A DNA stretch of 64,000 nucleotides from Methylorubrum populi (GTDB lineage Bacteria > Pseudomonadota > Alphaproteobacteria > Rhizobiales > Beijerinckiaceae): contig NZ_AP014809.1 of the NCBI RefSeq assembly GCF_002355515.1, positions 5,108,501-5,172,500 on the forward strand. Direction: 5' to 3'. Made by a program: the position numbers and the translations under genes. Position 1 is the stretch's first letter; the number at the start of each line of letters is the position of its first letter. The notes beneath the pieces are model-generated. The model searched no databases and was not told where the DNA came from. It was given only the letters and a program-made list of their open reading frames with translations. Below are positions 8,799 to 19,700 of the stretch, piece by piece.

Positions 8799-9053
8799 AT
8801 GGCATGGGACACACGAACCAGAACCCGTCCAGGCGACGCCCGGCTCGAAACGGCAGCCCTCCTCCTCGCGGCGTTGACGGCCGTGGTCGCCATCGCTCGC
8901 TCGGATGCCGCTCCCCGGGGCCTCGATAGGCCGACGGCAGCCTCGCGCCCGGTCTCCGCCGCCACGCCCGTCGCGGCGCCGCCATCGGCGCAGGGGGGCG
9001 AGGCGGAGGCCGCCCGACAGGCGATCCTGCGCGACATGCTGCTCCACGATTGA
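8799..9053 (+). CDS. Small hypothetical protein with one membrane segment
   Basis: An 84-residue reading frame with a charged N-terminus, one hydrophobic stretch (residues 18-34, AALLLAALTAVVAIARS) and an Ala/Pro-rich tail. It lies 34 bp before the TauE-like gene on the same strand. No family was recognised and no clear ribosome-binding site was seen, so it may be a spurious frame in G+C-rich DNA. Confidence 0.4.
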   Translation: MAWDTRTRTRPGDARLETAALLLAALTAVVAIARSDAAPRGLDRPTAASRPVSAATPVAAPPSAQGGEAEAARQAILRDMLLHD

Positions 9054-9087
9054 ACCACGCATCCCGGCCCGAAATCCGAATACGCGC

Positions 9088-9840
9088 ATGTCCTTCCCTA
9101 CGGACCCCCTCCCCCTCGCGGTCGCAGCGTCGGCCTTCCTGCTCGCCGGCTTCGTCAAGGGCATGGTCGGCCTCGGCCTGCCGCCCGTCGCCATGGGGCT
9201 GCTCAGCCTCGTCATGGCGCCGGTCCAGGCCGCGGCCCTGCTCGTGGTGCCGGCCTTTGTCACCAATGTCTGGCAGCTCGCGGCGGGCCCGCGCTTCGGC
9301 ACGCTGCTGCGCCGGCTCTGGCCGATGCTGGCGGCGAGCGTGGTCGGCACCCTGGTCGCGGCGGGGATCCTGCACGGCAACTACGGCGCCGAGGCCACCG
9401 TCTTCCTCGGGCTCGCGCTCATCGCCTACGCCGTAGTGGGGCTGGCCGCCCTGCGGCTCCACGTTCCACCCGCAGCGGAGCGCTGGCTCGGGCCGCTCGT
9501 CGGCGCCGCGACGGGGCTGGTGACCGCGGCCACCGCCGTCTCGTCCTTCCCCTCCGCGCCCTATCTCGGCGCGCTCGGCCTGACCAAGGACGACCTGATC
9601 CAGGCGCTGGGGCTGTCCTTCACCGTCTCCACCATGGCGCTCGCGGTCGCCCTGGCCGGCGGCGGCGCCCTCTCGCTCGGCGTCGCCGGCACCTCCCTCA
9701 TCGCCCTGGTCCCTGCCCTGCTCGGGATGATGCTCGGCGGCTGGGTGCGGGGCCGGGTGAGCGAGCGGGTGTTCCGGCGCTGCTTCTTCGTCGGCCTGCT
9801 GGGCCTCGGGCTTCACCTCGCCCTGCGGCCGCTGTTCTGA
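9088..9840 (+). CDS. TauE/SafE-family sulfite/anion exporter
   Basis: A 250-residue integral membrane protein with about eight hydrophobic helices. It has the family's internal duplication, with the first repeat near residues 8-110 (FLLAGFVKGMVGLGLPPV) and the second near 125-245 (GAATGLVTAATAVSSFPSAPYL). Family members are proposed to export sulfite, sulfoacetate or related anions, and the substrate here is not determined. Start at 9088 is chosen because the membrane domain begins directly after it. It may be co-transcribed with the small gene upstream and controlled by the divergent LysR protein. Confidence 0.82.
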   Translation: MSFPTDPLPLAVAASAFLLAGFVKGMVGLGLPPVAMGLLSLVMAPVQAAALLVVPAFVTNVWQLAAGPRFGTLLRRLWPMLAASVVGTLVAAGILHGNYGAEATVFLGLALIAYAVVGLAALRLHVPPAAERWLGPLVGAATGLVTAATAVSSFPSAPYLGALGLTKDDLIQALGLSFTVSTMALAVALAGGGALSLGVAGTSLIALVPALLGMMLGGWVRGRVSERVFRRCFFVGLLGLGLHLALRPLF

Positions 9841-9850
9841 AGCAAGCGCC

Positions 9851-10816
9851 CTACGGCTCGACCTTCCTGAGCAGAAGGGGCGCGCCGATCTCGGGATCGC
9901 GCCGCCAGCGGCCTTCCCCGATCGCGACGAGGTTCACCGCGTGGCCGCGCCGCGCCTTCAAGGTCAGGTGGCCGTTGGCGAAGCGCCAGCTCACCGGATC
10001 GAACACGGTGATGCCGCTGTCGCGGCAATCCGGCAGCACCCGCACCGGAGCCGTGTCCTTCCCGGCTTCGAGGGACAGCGTGAATTCGAGGCGGCAGACA
10101 TCCTTCTGCTCGGCGCGGTCGAGGGCGTAGAGGCCGGGGGCCGGGCCCGGAGCCGGTGGCTCGGCCGCCTTCTCCGTCGCGGCGGCCGGGGTCGATGCCT
10201 GGCCCTCCGCCGCGGTCGTTGCGGGGGTGACGGGCGCCGAATCGGGGGCGGGCGGCTGCATCGCCGCGATCTGCAGCGGCACGAGGTTGTAGCGCTCCCC
10301 GTTCTCGGCGGTGGCGCCGAGGCTCATCCCGTCAGGGCTCCGGGCGAAGGTCAGCACCGGCCGCAGGTTCCGGTCCACGAGGCGCAGTTCCTCGCCGGTG
10401 AACAGCCAGCCGCCGATGCCGGCCATGAGCGGCAGGGCCCGGCGGCAGCCGGCGGGAAAGCGCGCCGCGCGCCCGCTCGGGCCGGTCTCCATCGCGAGCG
10501 TCAGCACGCAGCGCCGCCGGCCGCCTTCGAGCGAGAGATCCCAGGTGCCGGCTGCGCCCGCCAGAGTCTTTGGCAAGGTCGTTGGCAAGGTCGTCGGCAA
10601 GGCTGTGGGCAGAGTCGCGGGGCCGGGCGGTGCTCCGCCGTTCTCCGAGGGCGCCGTCGTGGGGACGGTCTCGGGGACGGTGGCGGGGGGCGGCTCCGGA
10701 GCGGCCGGGCTCTCCTGCGCAGGAGCCGCGCTCGCCGCCAGCGCGATCAGGGCCGCGGCCAGAGCTCCGGCGAAAATCCCGGCCCGTGCCATGCGCCTCA
10801 TCGTCGGCCCCTTCAT
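9851..10816 (-). CDS. Exported AprI/Inh-type metalloprotease inhibitor with two inhibitor domains
   Basis: A 321-residue protein with a signal peptide (to about residue 33, ending AAPAQE) and a Pro/Thr-rich linker containing a short tandem repeat ([17 protein letters not shown], residues 68-85). Two AprI/Inh-like eight-stranded domains follow, at about 88-185 ([19 protein letters not shown]) and 225-320 ([20 protein letters not shown]), joined by a second Ala/Pro-rich linker. Each domain has the paired cysteines of the family. Such proteins protect the periplasm from secreted metalloproteases, but no protease gene lies in the window. ATG overlaps the stop of the upstream dehydrogenase gene (ATGA), indicating an operon. 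ATGs at residues 6 and 9 are alternative starts. Confidence 0.75.
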   Translation of the reverse strand: MKGPTMRRMARAGIFAGALAAALIALAASAAPAQESPAAPEPPPATVPETVPTTAPSENGGAPPGPATLPTALPTTLPTTLPKTLAGAAGTWDLSLEGGRRRCVLTLAMETGPSGRAARFPAGCRRALPLMAGIGGWLFTGEELRLVDRNLRPVLTFARSPDGMSLGATAENGERYNLVPLQIAAMQPPAPDSAPVTPATTAAEGQASTPAAATEKAAEPPAPGPAPGLYALDRAEQKDVCRLEFTLSLEAGKDTAPVRVLPDCRDSGITVFDPVSWRFANGHLTLKARRGHAVNLVAIGEGRWRRDPEIGAPLLLRKVEP

Positions 10817-11784
10817 CGCTGGCCCTTCCAGGGCGTTTCCGGCACCGGCGTCACCGGCCCCTTGCCGTCAAACCAGGCGAACAGGTTGTCGGTGAGCAGC
10901 CGGCCCATCGCCGCGCGGGTGTGATGCGAGCCCGAACCGACATGCGGCAGCAGCACCGTCTGATCGAGGTCGATCAGCGCCTGCGGCACGTGCGGCTCGT
11001 TCTCGAACACGTCGAGCCCCGCGCCGAGGATCGTCCCGGACTGGAGCGCTGCGGTCAGCGCCGCCTCGTCGATGACGCTGCCGCGGGCGATGTTGACGAC
11101 GATGCCGTCCTTCCCGAGCGCCGCCAGCACCTCGGCATCGACGATCCCGGTGGTGCCCGGCCCGCCGGGGGCGGCCACGATCAGCGTATCGACCGCCCGC
11201 GCCAGCCCGAGCAGGCTGTCGTGGTAGGCGTAAGGCACGTCCCCTCGCGGCGTCCGGCCGTGATAGGCGATTGTCACCCCGAACCCCTCGAGGCGCCGGG
11301 CGATCGCCCGCCCGATCCGTCCGAGCCCGAGGATTCCGACCCGGCGCTCCCGCAGGCTCGTGGTGAGGGGGAAGCTTCCCTCCCGCCAGCGCCCGGCGCG
11401 CAGGTAGCGGTCCGCCTGCGGGATCCGGCGGAGGGTGGCGAGCAGCAGGCCCAGCGCGAGGTCGGCCACCTCGTCGGAGAGCACGTCCGGTGTGTGGGTG
11501 ACGACGATGCCGCGGCGAGCCGCCTCGGCCGCGTCGATCGTGTCGTAGCCCACGCCGAAGCTCGCCACGATCTCGAGCCGCGGCAACCGATCGAACAGGG
11601 CGGCGTCGATCGGACACATCGCGCCGACGGCGAGCGCCCGGATGCGCGGTCCGACCGCGTCGAGCATCGCGTCGCGATCGGACGCCTCTTCCAGGCGGTG
11701 CAGGCGGAAGCGCTCGGCGAGCCGTCCGGCCACGTCGGGGCGGGTCTGCCGGATCAGCAGGATTTCGGGGGTCTCGGACGGCAC
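10813..11784 (-). CDS. D-isomer specific 2-hydroxyacid dehydrogenase (hydroxypyruvate/glyoxylate reductase-like)
   Basis: A 323-residue NAD(P)-dependent oxidoreductase. The nucleotide-binding motif GLGRIG lies at about residues 153-158. The catalytic triad of the family is present: Arg in [10 protein letters not shown] (about 237), Glu in FENEP (about 266) and His in PHVGSGS (about 285). The closest resemblance is to GhrB-like enzymes that reduce glyoxylate or hydroxypyruvate. In a serine-cycle methylotroph hydroxypyruvate reduction is central, but the main enzyme for that is normally in the serine-cycle cluster, so this is probably a side-activity paralogue (inference). It is first in a two-gene operon with the inhibitor gene. 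Confidence 0.85.
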   Translation of the reverse strand: MPSETPEILLIRQTRPDVAGRLAERFRLHRLEEASDRDAMLDAVGPRIRALAVGAMCPIDAALFDRLPRLEIVASFGVGYDTIDAAEAARRGIVVTHTPDVLSDEVADLALGLLLATLRRIPQADRYLRAGRWREGSFPLTTSLRERRVGILGLGRIGRAIARRLEGFGVTIAYHGRTPRGDVPYAYHDSLLGLARAVDTLIVAAPGGPGTTGIVDAEVLAALGKDGIVVNIARGSVIDEAALTAALQSGTILGAGLDVFENEPHVPQALIDLDQTVLLPHVGSGSHHTRAAMGRLLTDNLFAWFDGKGPVTPVPETPWKGQR

Positions 11785-12069
11785 AGGCTCACGGCCTCCC
11801 GAAGGTCGATGGAGGGGCGATCAACAAAGGTTGGATCGGGAGTAATGCCGCCCCGCGCGCCGGTCCAGCCATCCCCGGCCGCCGGGGCAAGCCCGCGGCA
11901 GACGTGTCATGCGCGCCGCATGTGCGTTGCCGCCCTTCCGAAATCGGCCGAGGAGCATTACACAAGAGCCACTTCCGGATATTCCCCAAGATCCGGCCGC
12001 ACGGTTTCTCGCGGCCCGACGGGGGCGTTTTCCGCGATGGAGCCTTCAACCCGTCAGAATAGCCGCATC

Positions 12070-13479
12070 ATGACCGCGCCGCGCACCCTCTACGACAAGA
12101 TCTGGGACGACCACGTCGTCGATGTTCAGCCGGATGGCTCCGCCCTCCTCTACATCGACCGCCACCTCGTGCACGAGGTGACGAGCCCCCAGGCGTTCGA
12201 GGGGCTTCGCGTCGCCGGCCGCAAGGTGCGCGCGCCGCACAAGACGTTGGCCGTCGTCGACCACAACGTCCAGACCTCGGACCGCTCCAAGGGCATCGAG
12301 GATCCCGAGAGCCGCACCCAGCTGGAGGCGCTCGCCGAGAACGTGCGCGACTTCGGCATCGAGTTCTACGACGCGCTCGACCGGCGCCAGGGCATCGTCC
12401 ACATCATCGGACCGGAGCAGGGCTTCACCCTGCCGGGTCAGACGATCGTGTGCGGCGATTCCCACACCTCGACCCACGGCGCCTTCGGCGCGCTGGCCCA
12501 CGGCATCGGCACCTCCGAGGTCGAGCACGTGCTCGCCACCCAGACGCTGATCCAGCGCAAGGCCAGGAACATGCGCGTCACCGTGGACGGCACCCTGCCG
12601 CCGGGCGTCAGCGCCAAGGACATCGTGCTGGCCATCATCGGCGAGATCGGCACCGCCGGCGGCACCGGCCACGTCATCGAGTATGCCGGCGAGGCGATCC
12701 GCTCCCTCTCGATGGAGGGCCGGATGACGATCTGCAACATGTCGATCGAGGGCGGCGCCCGCGCGGGCATGGTCGCCCCCGACGAGACCACCTACGCCTA
12801 CGTCAAGGACCGCCCGAAGGCGCCCAAGGGCGCGGCGTTCGACGCCGCCCGCCGCTACTGGGAGAGCCTCGTCAGCGACGAGGGCGCGCATTTCGACCGC
12901 GAGATCCGGCTCGATGCGGCCAACCTTCCCCCGCTGGTCTCCTGGGGCACGAGCCCGGAGGACATCGTCTCGATCCTCGGCACCGTGCCCGACCCGGCGC
13001 AGATCGCCGACGAGAACAAGCGCCAGTCCAAGGAGAAGGCGCTCGCCTATATGGGCCTGACGCCGGGTATGCGGATGACCGACATCACCCTCGACCGGGT
13101 GTTCATCGGCTCCTGCACCAATGGCCGGATCGAGGATCTGCGCATCGTCGCCAAGATGGTCGAGGGCCGCAAGGTCCATGACGGCGTCTCGGCCATGGTG
13201 GTGCCGGGTTCCGGCCTCGTGAAGGCGCAGGCGGAAGCCGAGGGGATCGACCGCATCCTGAAGGATGCGGGCTTCGATTGGCGCGAGCCGGGCTGCTCGA
13301 TGTGCCTGGGCATGAACCCGGACAAGCTGCGGCCCGGCGAGCGCTGCGCCTCGACCTCGAACCGCAACTTCGAGGGCCGCCAGGGCCCGCGCGGCCGCAC
13401 CCACCTCGTCTCCCCGGCGATGGCGGCGGCGGCAGCGGTGGCCGGCCGCTTCGTCGACATCCGCGACTGGCGCGGCTGA
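12070..13479 (+). CDS. leuC: 3-isopropylmalate dehydratase large subunit
   Basis: A 469-residue aconitase-family enzyme that isomerises 2- to 3-isopropylmalate in leucine biosynthesis, acting with LeuD (not in this window). [4Fe-4S] ligands are seen as the Cys in GSCTNGR (about residue 348) and the CSMC pair (about 409 and 412). The substrate-binding segment [15 protein letters not shown] is at about 131-145. Length and motifs match LeuC throughout. The start ATG at 12070 gives the normal N-terminus [14 protein letters not shown]. The 285 bp upstream carry no gene and must contain the promoter. Confidence 0.96.
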   Translation: MTAPRTLYDKIWDDHVVDVQPDGSALLYIDRHLVHEVTSPQAFEGLRVAGRKVRAPHKTLAVVDHNVQTSDRSKGIEDPESRTQLEALAENVRDFGIEFYDALDRRQGIVHIIGPEQGFTLPGQTIVCGDSHTSTHGAFGALAHGIGTSEVEHVLATQTLIQRKARNMRVTVDGTLPPGVSAKDIVLAIIGEIGTAGGTGHVIEYAGEAIRSLSMEGRMTICNMSIEGGARAGMVAPDETTYAYVKDRPKAPKGAAFDAARRYWESLVSDEGAHFDREIRLDAANLPPLVSWGTSPEDIVSILGTVPDPAQIADENKRQSKEKALAYMGLTPGMRMTDITLDRVFIGSCTNGRIEDLRIVAKMVEGRKVHDGVSAMVVPGSGLVKAQAEAEGIDRILKDAGFDWREPGCSMCLGMNPDKLRPGERCASTSNRNFEGRQGPRGRTHLVSPAMAAAAAVAGRFVDIRDWRG

Positions 13480-13633
13480 GGCGGCCACGATCGGTCCGCG
13501 GCGCGGGCATGTTGCCCCCGTGCCGCGAGACGAACCTGCTTCGGGATTTTTGGCGGGCGGCGGCGAAACAGCGATTGACGCCTTGGCCGCCGCCCCCTAA
13601 ACGAACCCCATCGCCGACCGGAAACGGCCCGGC

Positions 13634-13718
13634 GCCCAGGTGGCGGAATTGGTAGACGCGCTGGTTTCAGGTACCAGTCTCGCAAGAGGTGAAGGTTCGA
13701 GTCCTTTCCTGGGCACCA
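13634..13718 (+). tRNA. tRNA-Leu (anticodon CAG)
   Basis: A complete 85-nt cloverleaf with encoded CCA. The acceptor stem gcccagg (13634-13640) pairs with cctgggc (13708-13714), with discriminator A at 13715 and CCA at 13716-13718. The anticodon stem ctggt/accag encloses the loop TTCAGGT, giving anticodon CAG for CUG codons. A long variable arm (tctcgcaagaggt) is typical of class II tRNA-Leu. It lies 154 bp after leuC and is followed by a terminator. Confidence 0.95.
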
Positions 13719-13764
13719 ATTGATCTCCAGATCTTCGAGATCGATTGTTCTGTGAAGTTTTGGT

Positions 13765-13794
13765 CCCGTACCTTGTGAAAGGTGCGGGATTTTT
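13765..13794 (+). terminator. Rho-independent terminator after tRNA-Leu
   Basis: The near-perfect stem cccgtacctt/aaggtgcggg (13765-13774 and 13779-13788, one G-T pair) is followed by ATTTTTC. It lies 46 nt downstream of the tRNA CCA end. Confidence 0.8.
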
Positions 13795-14456
13795 CTTGTT
13801 TCATGGCCGGCTCAGTCCGGCTCCTTGTGGTGATGGGCCGCGTGTATGCGGATGACCGGCGATCAGCTCGAAAAGGAGCCGAAACCCTCGAAGTCGCTTG
13901 TCGGCGCAATCCGTTTGACGGGCGCGCATGCCTGCCCGTGAGGCGTGTGGCTCGCAGTGTCGACCGGCCGTGATTTCGCCAGTCCAGTGACACCCATTGC
14001 GGGTGCCGTTTCGCCGCTACGCTTGCGTCGATTGAGCATAGCACGGCCGTTCGACTTGTTGAGGTCGCGCATGTGACTGCCTTGTTGGCGGGTGATTGTT
14101 CACGAATTGCGCATTGAACGCGCGCTCCGTGCTCATGTTCCGGGCATCCGCGCGACGAGAAGCCGGAGGCGCCGGGATCGCTGGCCCGACGCGACGGGGA
14201 ACGCGGTTGGCGACGTCCCCAGCGACCGGATCGCCTCCCTCCGACGCGGGGCCGTGGATGGGGGGCGTCGACGGAGCGGGCTGCGCGTGCGCTCGCTCGG
14301 GTGCGACGGAACATGCACTGGCACCTGACGCCGGCGGAATCTCTTCGCAGCGGCATCGGGATGAGGCCGTCGAGCACCGCGGCGACCCGCTCGGACCGCG
14401 CGCTCTCCCCCGTCAGCGGGGAGCGCTCATCGCCGGCCGGTCACCGCGGCGACGCC
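13795..14456. other. Gene-poor stretch downstream of tRNA-Leu
   Basis: These 660 bp have no reading frame with a recognisable protein on either strand. Base composition is slightly lower in G+C and more mixed than the flanking genes, and codon-position bias is weak. Open frames crossing it have low-complexity Arg/Ser/Pro composition typical of shadow frames. It could be the eroded remains of inserted DNA beside a tRNA, but I found no repeat of the tRNA 3' end, integrase or transposase fragment. Confidence 0.5.
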
Positions 14457-14978
14457 TCAAGGCTGCTTGTGGATCGGATCGACCCAGTAGACGGCTTCCG
14501 GCCGCTCGGCCGCCTCGACGTCGGGCAGGTTGACCACCACCGCCTCGTTGTCGGAGCGTACCAGCACGCAGTGCAGGGGCTCATCGGTCGAGGCGTTGAT
14601 CTCCTGGTGCGGGACGTAAGGCGGCACGAAGATGAAGTCGCCGGGCCCCGCCTCGGCGACGTATTCGAGGCGCTCGCCCCAGCGCATCCGGGCGCGGCCG
14701 GAGACGACGTAGATCACGCTCTCCAACGCTCCGTGGTGATGGACGCCGGTCTTCGCGTCCGGCTCGATCGCCACCGTGCCCGCCCAGATTTTCTGGGCAC
14801 CCACACGGGCGGCATTGACCGCCGCCTGCCGGAACATGCCGGGTGTCTGGGCGGTGTTGGGGTCGAGCCGGTCGCCGGGAATCACCCGCACCCCGTCGTG
14901 CTTCCAACGCCCGGCCGCTTCTCCGTCTTGATCGTGGGCCTCAGGGGGATGGGTGTGGCCGTCGCCGGTGTCGTGCAT
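14457..14978 (-). CDS. Cupin-domain protein
   Basis: A 173-residue protein with a single cupin beta-barrel. Metal-ligand motif 1 is around residues 78-85 (HHHGALES) and motif 2 is GDFIFVPPYVPHQEIN at about 112-128. The spacing fits a small metal-binding cupin, with no sign of a fused DNA-binding domain. The substrate is unknown. The N-terminus is His/Asp/Glu-rich. It stands alone, convergent with nothing and oriented away from tuf. Confidence 0.78.
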   Translation of the reverse strand: MHDTGDGHTHPPEAHDQDGEAAGRWKHDGVRVIPGDRLDPNTAQTPGMFRQAAVNAARVGAQKIWAGTVAIEPDAKTGVHHHGALESVIYVVSGRARMRWGERLEYVAEAGPGDFIFVPPYVPHQEINASTDEPLHCVLVRSDNEAVVVNLPDVEAAERPEAVYWVDPIHKQP

Positions 14979-15052
14979 ATCGATTGAACTCCGCGGACGC
15001 GATCATCGCATGGCGGCGCGTCGTTCGGAAAACCCCGGATCGATAGCGGCAC

Positions 15053-15082
15053 GAAAAAAGGGCCGGCATCGCGCCGGCCCTT
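15053..15082 (-). terminator. tuf terminator
   Basis: A 10-bp stem aagggccggc/gccggccctt (15059-15068 and 15073-15082) is followed on the minus strand by a run of T residues (complement of the A run at 15054-15059). It is about 60 nt after the tuf stop. Confidence 0.85.
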
Positions 15083-15142
15083 CGCTTCGATCGTTCGAGG
15101 CAGGCGCACGAGCGAGGCCCGTGCGCCGAATCTCAAAAAAGA

Positions 15143-16333
<1,191 letters not shown>

Positions 16334-16454
16334 CGTGCAATCCTACCGCGGGACCGGCCGCTGCCGGGCGTAAAGGCGCGGTCCGCTTAGAGGCTTGCGC
16401 GGCGATGATCAAGCGGCAGGTTTGCCGGGAGACCGAATTGCCGCGTTTGAGCCC

Positions 16455-16730
16455 TTAGGAAGAGCCGTCGCCGACCGGTTCGTAGAGCCGCTGCGCCTCC
16501 GGTGCGCCGCCGCGGCGCTCGCCGAGATCGAGCACCCGCACCAGCATCGTGCCGTGGGGCGCGGCGACGGTCAGGACGTCGCCGCAATGGACCGCCTTGG
16601 CCGGTGCATCGGCGCGGGTACCGTTCACGCGGACATGGCCGTCGGTCACGAGACGGGCCGCCATCGAGCGGGTCCGGGCGAAGCGCGCGAACCACAGCCA
16701 CTTGTCGAGGCGCTGGCGGCCCTCGCTCAT
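16455..16730 (-). CDS. S4-domain RNA-binding protein (Hsp15-like)
   Basis: A 91-residue protein made almost entirely of an S4 RNA-binding fold (RLDKWLWFARFARTRSMAAR at residues 7-26, then VRVNG). It resembles the N-terminal part of heat-shock protein Hsp15, which binds stalled 50S subunits carrying nascent peptide. It lies 22 bp downstream of the SUV3-like helicase gene on the same strand and is probably co-transcribed with it, suggesting an RNA or ribosome-rescue role (inference). The C-terminus is short, without the basic tail of E. coli Hsp15. Confidence 0.82.
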   Translation of the reverse strand: MSEGRQRLDKWLWFARFARTRSMAARLVTDGHVRVNGTRADAPAKAVHCGDVLTVAAPHGTMLVRVLDLGERRGGAPEAQRLYEPVGDGSS

Positions 16731-16752
16731 TCCGCGCTCGGGCGAAGCGCTC

Positions 16753-19700
16753 TCAGCGCTTGCCCCCGTCGGATTCGAGCTTCGCCTTCAGTGCGGCGAG
16801 CGCCGCGAAGGGCGAATCGGGATCGGGCTGGCGCTCGCGGCGCGGCGGGCGCGGCTCGGCGTTCGGGCGGCGGTTGTCGTCGCGGCGGTCGGGCCGGTTG
16901 CGCGGGCCCTGGTGATCGCGGCGCGGACCCCCCTCGCCGTCCCGACGTCCGTCCCCCCGCCCCTCGGCGCGGGCCGGGCGACCGCCCTCCGGACGGTCCT
17001 CGCGGGGACGGCGTGGGCCGTCGCCCCGCCGCTCGCCGTGGCGTCCATCCTGGCGGCCGTCCTGCCGACCTTCCTGCCGTCCGTCCTGGCGCCCATCCTG
17101 ACGTCCCTGGCCGCGGCCGGGCCGCTGGCCGGAATGGCGCTGCGGGCGGTGCAGGTGCCAGACCTCGACGGTCTCGGGCGCCGCCGGCTCGGCCGGCTCG
17201 GTGCCGGCTTCGGCGACGACGGCTTCCGCGGCAGGCTCTTCCATCGTCGGCTCTTCGGTGGGAAGCGCCGAATCGGCGGCGTCCACCGCCTCGACCTCGC
17301 CGGTCGCCGCAGCCTCCTCCGCAGCGACCGCGGTCTCGGCCGGCATCGGCGCCGCAGCTTCGGGGGCAGCAGCTTCAGGGTCGGCCGTCTCGGAAGGCGT
17401 TTCCCCCGTCGCGGCCTCGGCCCGTGCCGGCTCCTCGGTCGGAGCCGTCGACTCGGCGGGAGACTCGGCCGTCTCCGCCGCAGCGGATTCGGCTTCGGAA
17501 GCGGCGGTCTCCGTCGGCGCCTCGACGCTATCCTCGGAGGTCGGCTCGGCGGCGGTGTCGCCCGCCGGCTCGGTGGCTATGTCCTGGGCCGGCGCCTCGG
17601 TCACCGTCTCGTCCGAAGGTGCGGCCTCGGCGGCTCGCGCGGCGGGCACGGTCGGCGCGGCGGCGACCAGCGGCACGGTGATGGCCGGGCCGGGGCGGGT
17701 CTGCGCCACGTAGCCGAGCGACTTCAGGATCGAGGCGAAATCCTCGCCCGAGCAGCCGACCAGCGAGGTCATGTTGACGGTAGCCACGAACCCGTCGCCG
17801 TCGGCGGTGCCGGCCGGGGGCTCGCCCGGCGTGGTACCGGGGCGGTAGGCGATCGCCGGGCGGATCAGGTCGGCGAGGCGCTCGAGGATGTCGACGCGCA
17901 CCGCACGCTCGCCGCAGACCCGGAAACCGGCGGCGCGGTAGAGGCCCTTGGCGATGTTGGGATCGACCTTGATCGAGGTGCGGCCAGAGCTGGCCAGATG
18001 CGCGATCTCGTCGAGACCCGGCTGGTCGAGGCCGCCGCTCTTGAGCGCCCAGAGCTGGGCGGCGAGCGTGCGCGGCGCCGGCTTCAGCAGGGCCGGGAGG
18101 AAGATGTGGTAGGCGCCGAAGCGCACGCCGTGGCGGCGGAGGTTGGCGCGCCCGTCCTGATCGAGGCTGCGCATCTCGTGCGCCACCTTGGCCCGTTCCA
18201 GCACGCCGAGCGCCTCGACCACCTGATAGCCGATGCCGCGGGCGAGCCCGGTGAGGTCGGCGGCCGACTCGATCTCCATCAGCGGCCCGAGCAGGCGCAC
18301 GATATGCGCCCGCAGCCACGCGGTCAGCCGCGTCTCGACCTTCTCGCGGGACGCGCCGGCGAGGCTGTCATCGGCGACGAGGCGGATGCCCGGCTCGAAC
18401 AGCTTGTCGCCCGGCGTCAGCTTGGCGACCGGGTCGCCGGTCCAGCGGATCACGCCGTCGTGCGAGAGCACCAGGGCGGCGTCGGCGGCCGAGGCGAAGC
18501 GGTCGGCCCGCGCCTCGATCTCGCCGGCCAGCGCCTTCTCCGCGGCGGAGCGCAGGGTCTTGGCTTCGTGGCCCTCGGCCTGGGGGTCGGGCACGAATTG
18601 GAAGCCGTGAAGACGGCCCACATGTTGACCCTCGACGGTGACGTCACCGCCGGAGGTGATTTCGGCTTCCAGCATCGTCTTCTCTCTCAAGCGCCGCATC
18701 AGGACGCTGGTGCGCCTGTCGACGAAGCGGCTCGCGAGGCGCTCGTGCAGGGCGTCGGACAATCTGTCCTCTACCCGACGCGTCTCGCCCTGCCAATGCA
18801 GAGGATCGAGCAACCAGTCGGGGCGGTTCGCCACGAAGGTCCAGGTGCGCCCCTGGGCGATGCGCTGGGACAGGGCGTCGATGTCGCCGTCGGTCCGGTC
18901 GATCGCCGCCACGTGGCGGGCGAACCAGTCGTTGGGGATGCGGCCCGCCATGCCGCGCATGAGGAAGCGGTAGAGCTGCGCCACGAGATCGGCATGGGTC
19001 TGCGGATGGACCTTGCGGTAGTCCGGCACGCCGCAGGTGTCCCACAGCCGCCGCACCGCCGCCGGCCCTTTCGCCATGTCGCGGATGTCGTCCTCGCGCA
19101 TCAGGATTTCGAACGCCTGCTGGTCCTCGCCCATGGGGGCGCGGGTCAGGCCCTGCTCGTGCGGATGCTCGTCGAGGCTCGCCTGCAGCTTTTCCAGCGA
19201 GGCGAAATCGAGATCGGGATTGCGCCATTGCAGCATGCGCACGGGCTCGAAATCGTGCGTCTCCAGCGCCTCGACCATCTCCGGCTCGAAGGGCGGGCAG
19301 CGTCCTGTCGAACCGAATGTGCCGTCGGAGGTATGGCGGCCGGCGCGCCCGGCGATCTGGCCCATCTCGGCGGGCGTCAGCTTGCGGAAGCGGGTGCCGT
19401 CATATTTCCAGTTGGCGGCGAACGCCACGTGATCGACGTCGAGGTTGAGCCCCATCCCGACCGCATCGGTGGCGACGAGGTAGTCCACATCGCCGGACTG
19501 GTAGAGTTCGACCTGCGCATTGCGGGTGCGGGGCGAAAGCGCCCCGAGCACCACCGCCGCCCCGCCGCGCTGGCGCCGGATCAGTTCGGCGATGGCGTAG
19601 ACCTCCTCCGCCGAGAAGGCGACGATCGCCGTGCGGTGCGGCAGCCGCGAGATCTTTTTCTCACCCGCGAAGGTCAGGCTCGAGAGGCGGGGCCGCGTCG

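Noticed and set aside
13634..13718. tRNA-Leu as attachment site of an integrated element
   Set aside because: No direct repeat of the tRNA 3' end and no integrase gene were found in the window.
13667..14377. Minus-strand frame starting inside the gene-poor stretch and crossing tRNA-Leu
   Set aside because: It overlaps the tRNA and terminator and has no recognisable sequence.
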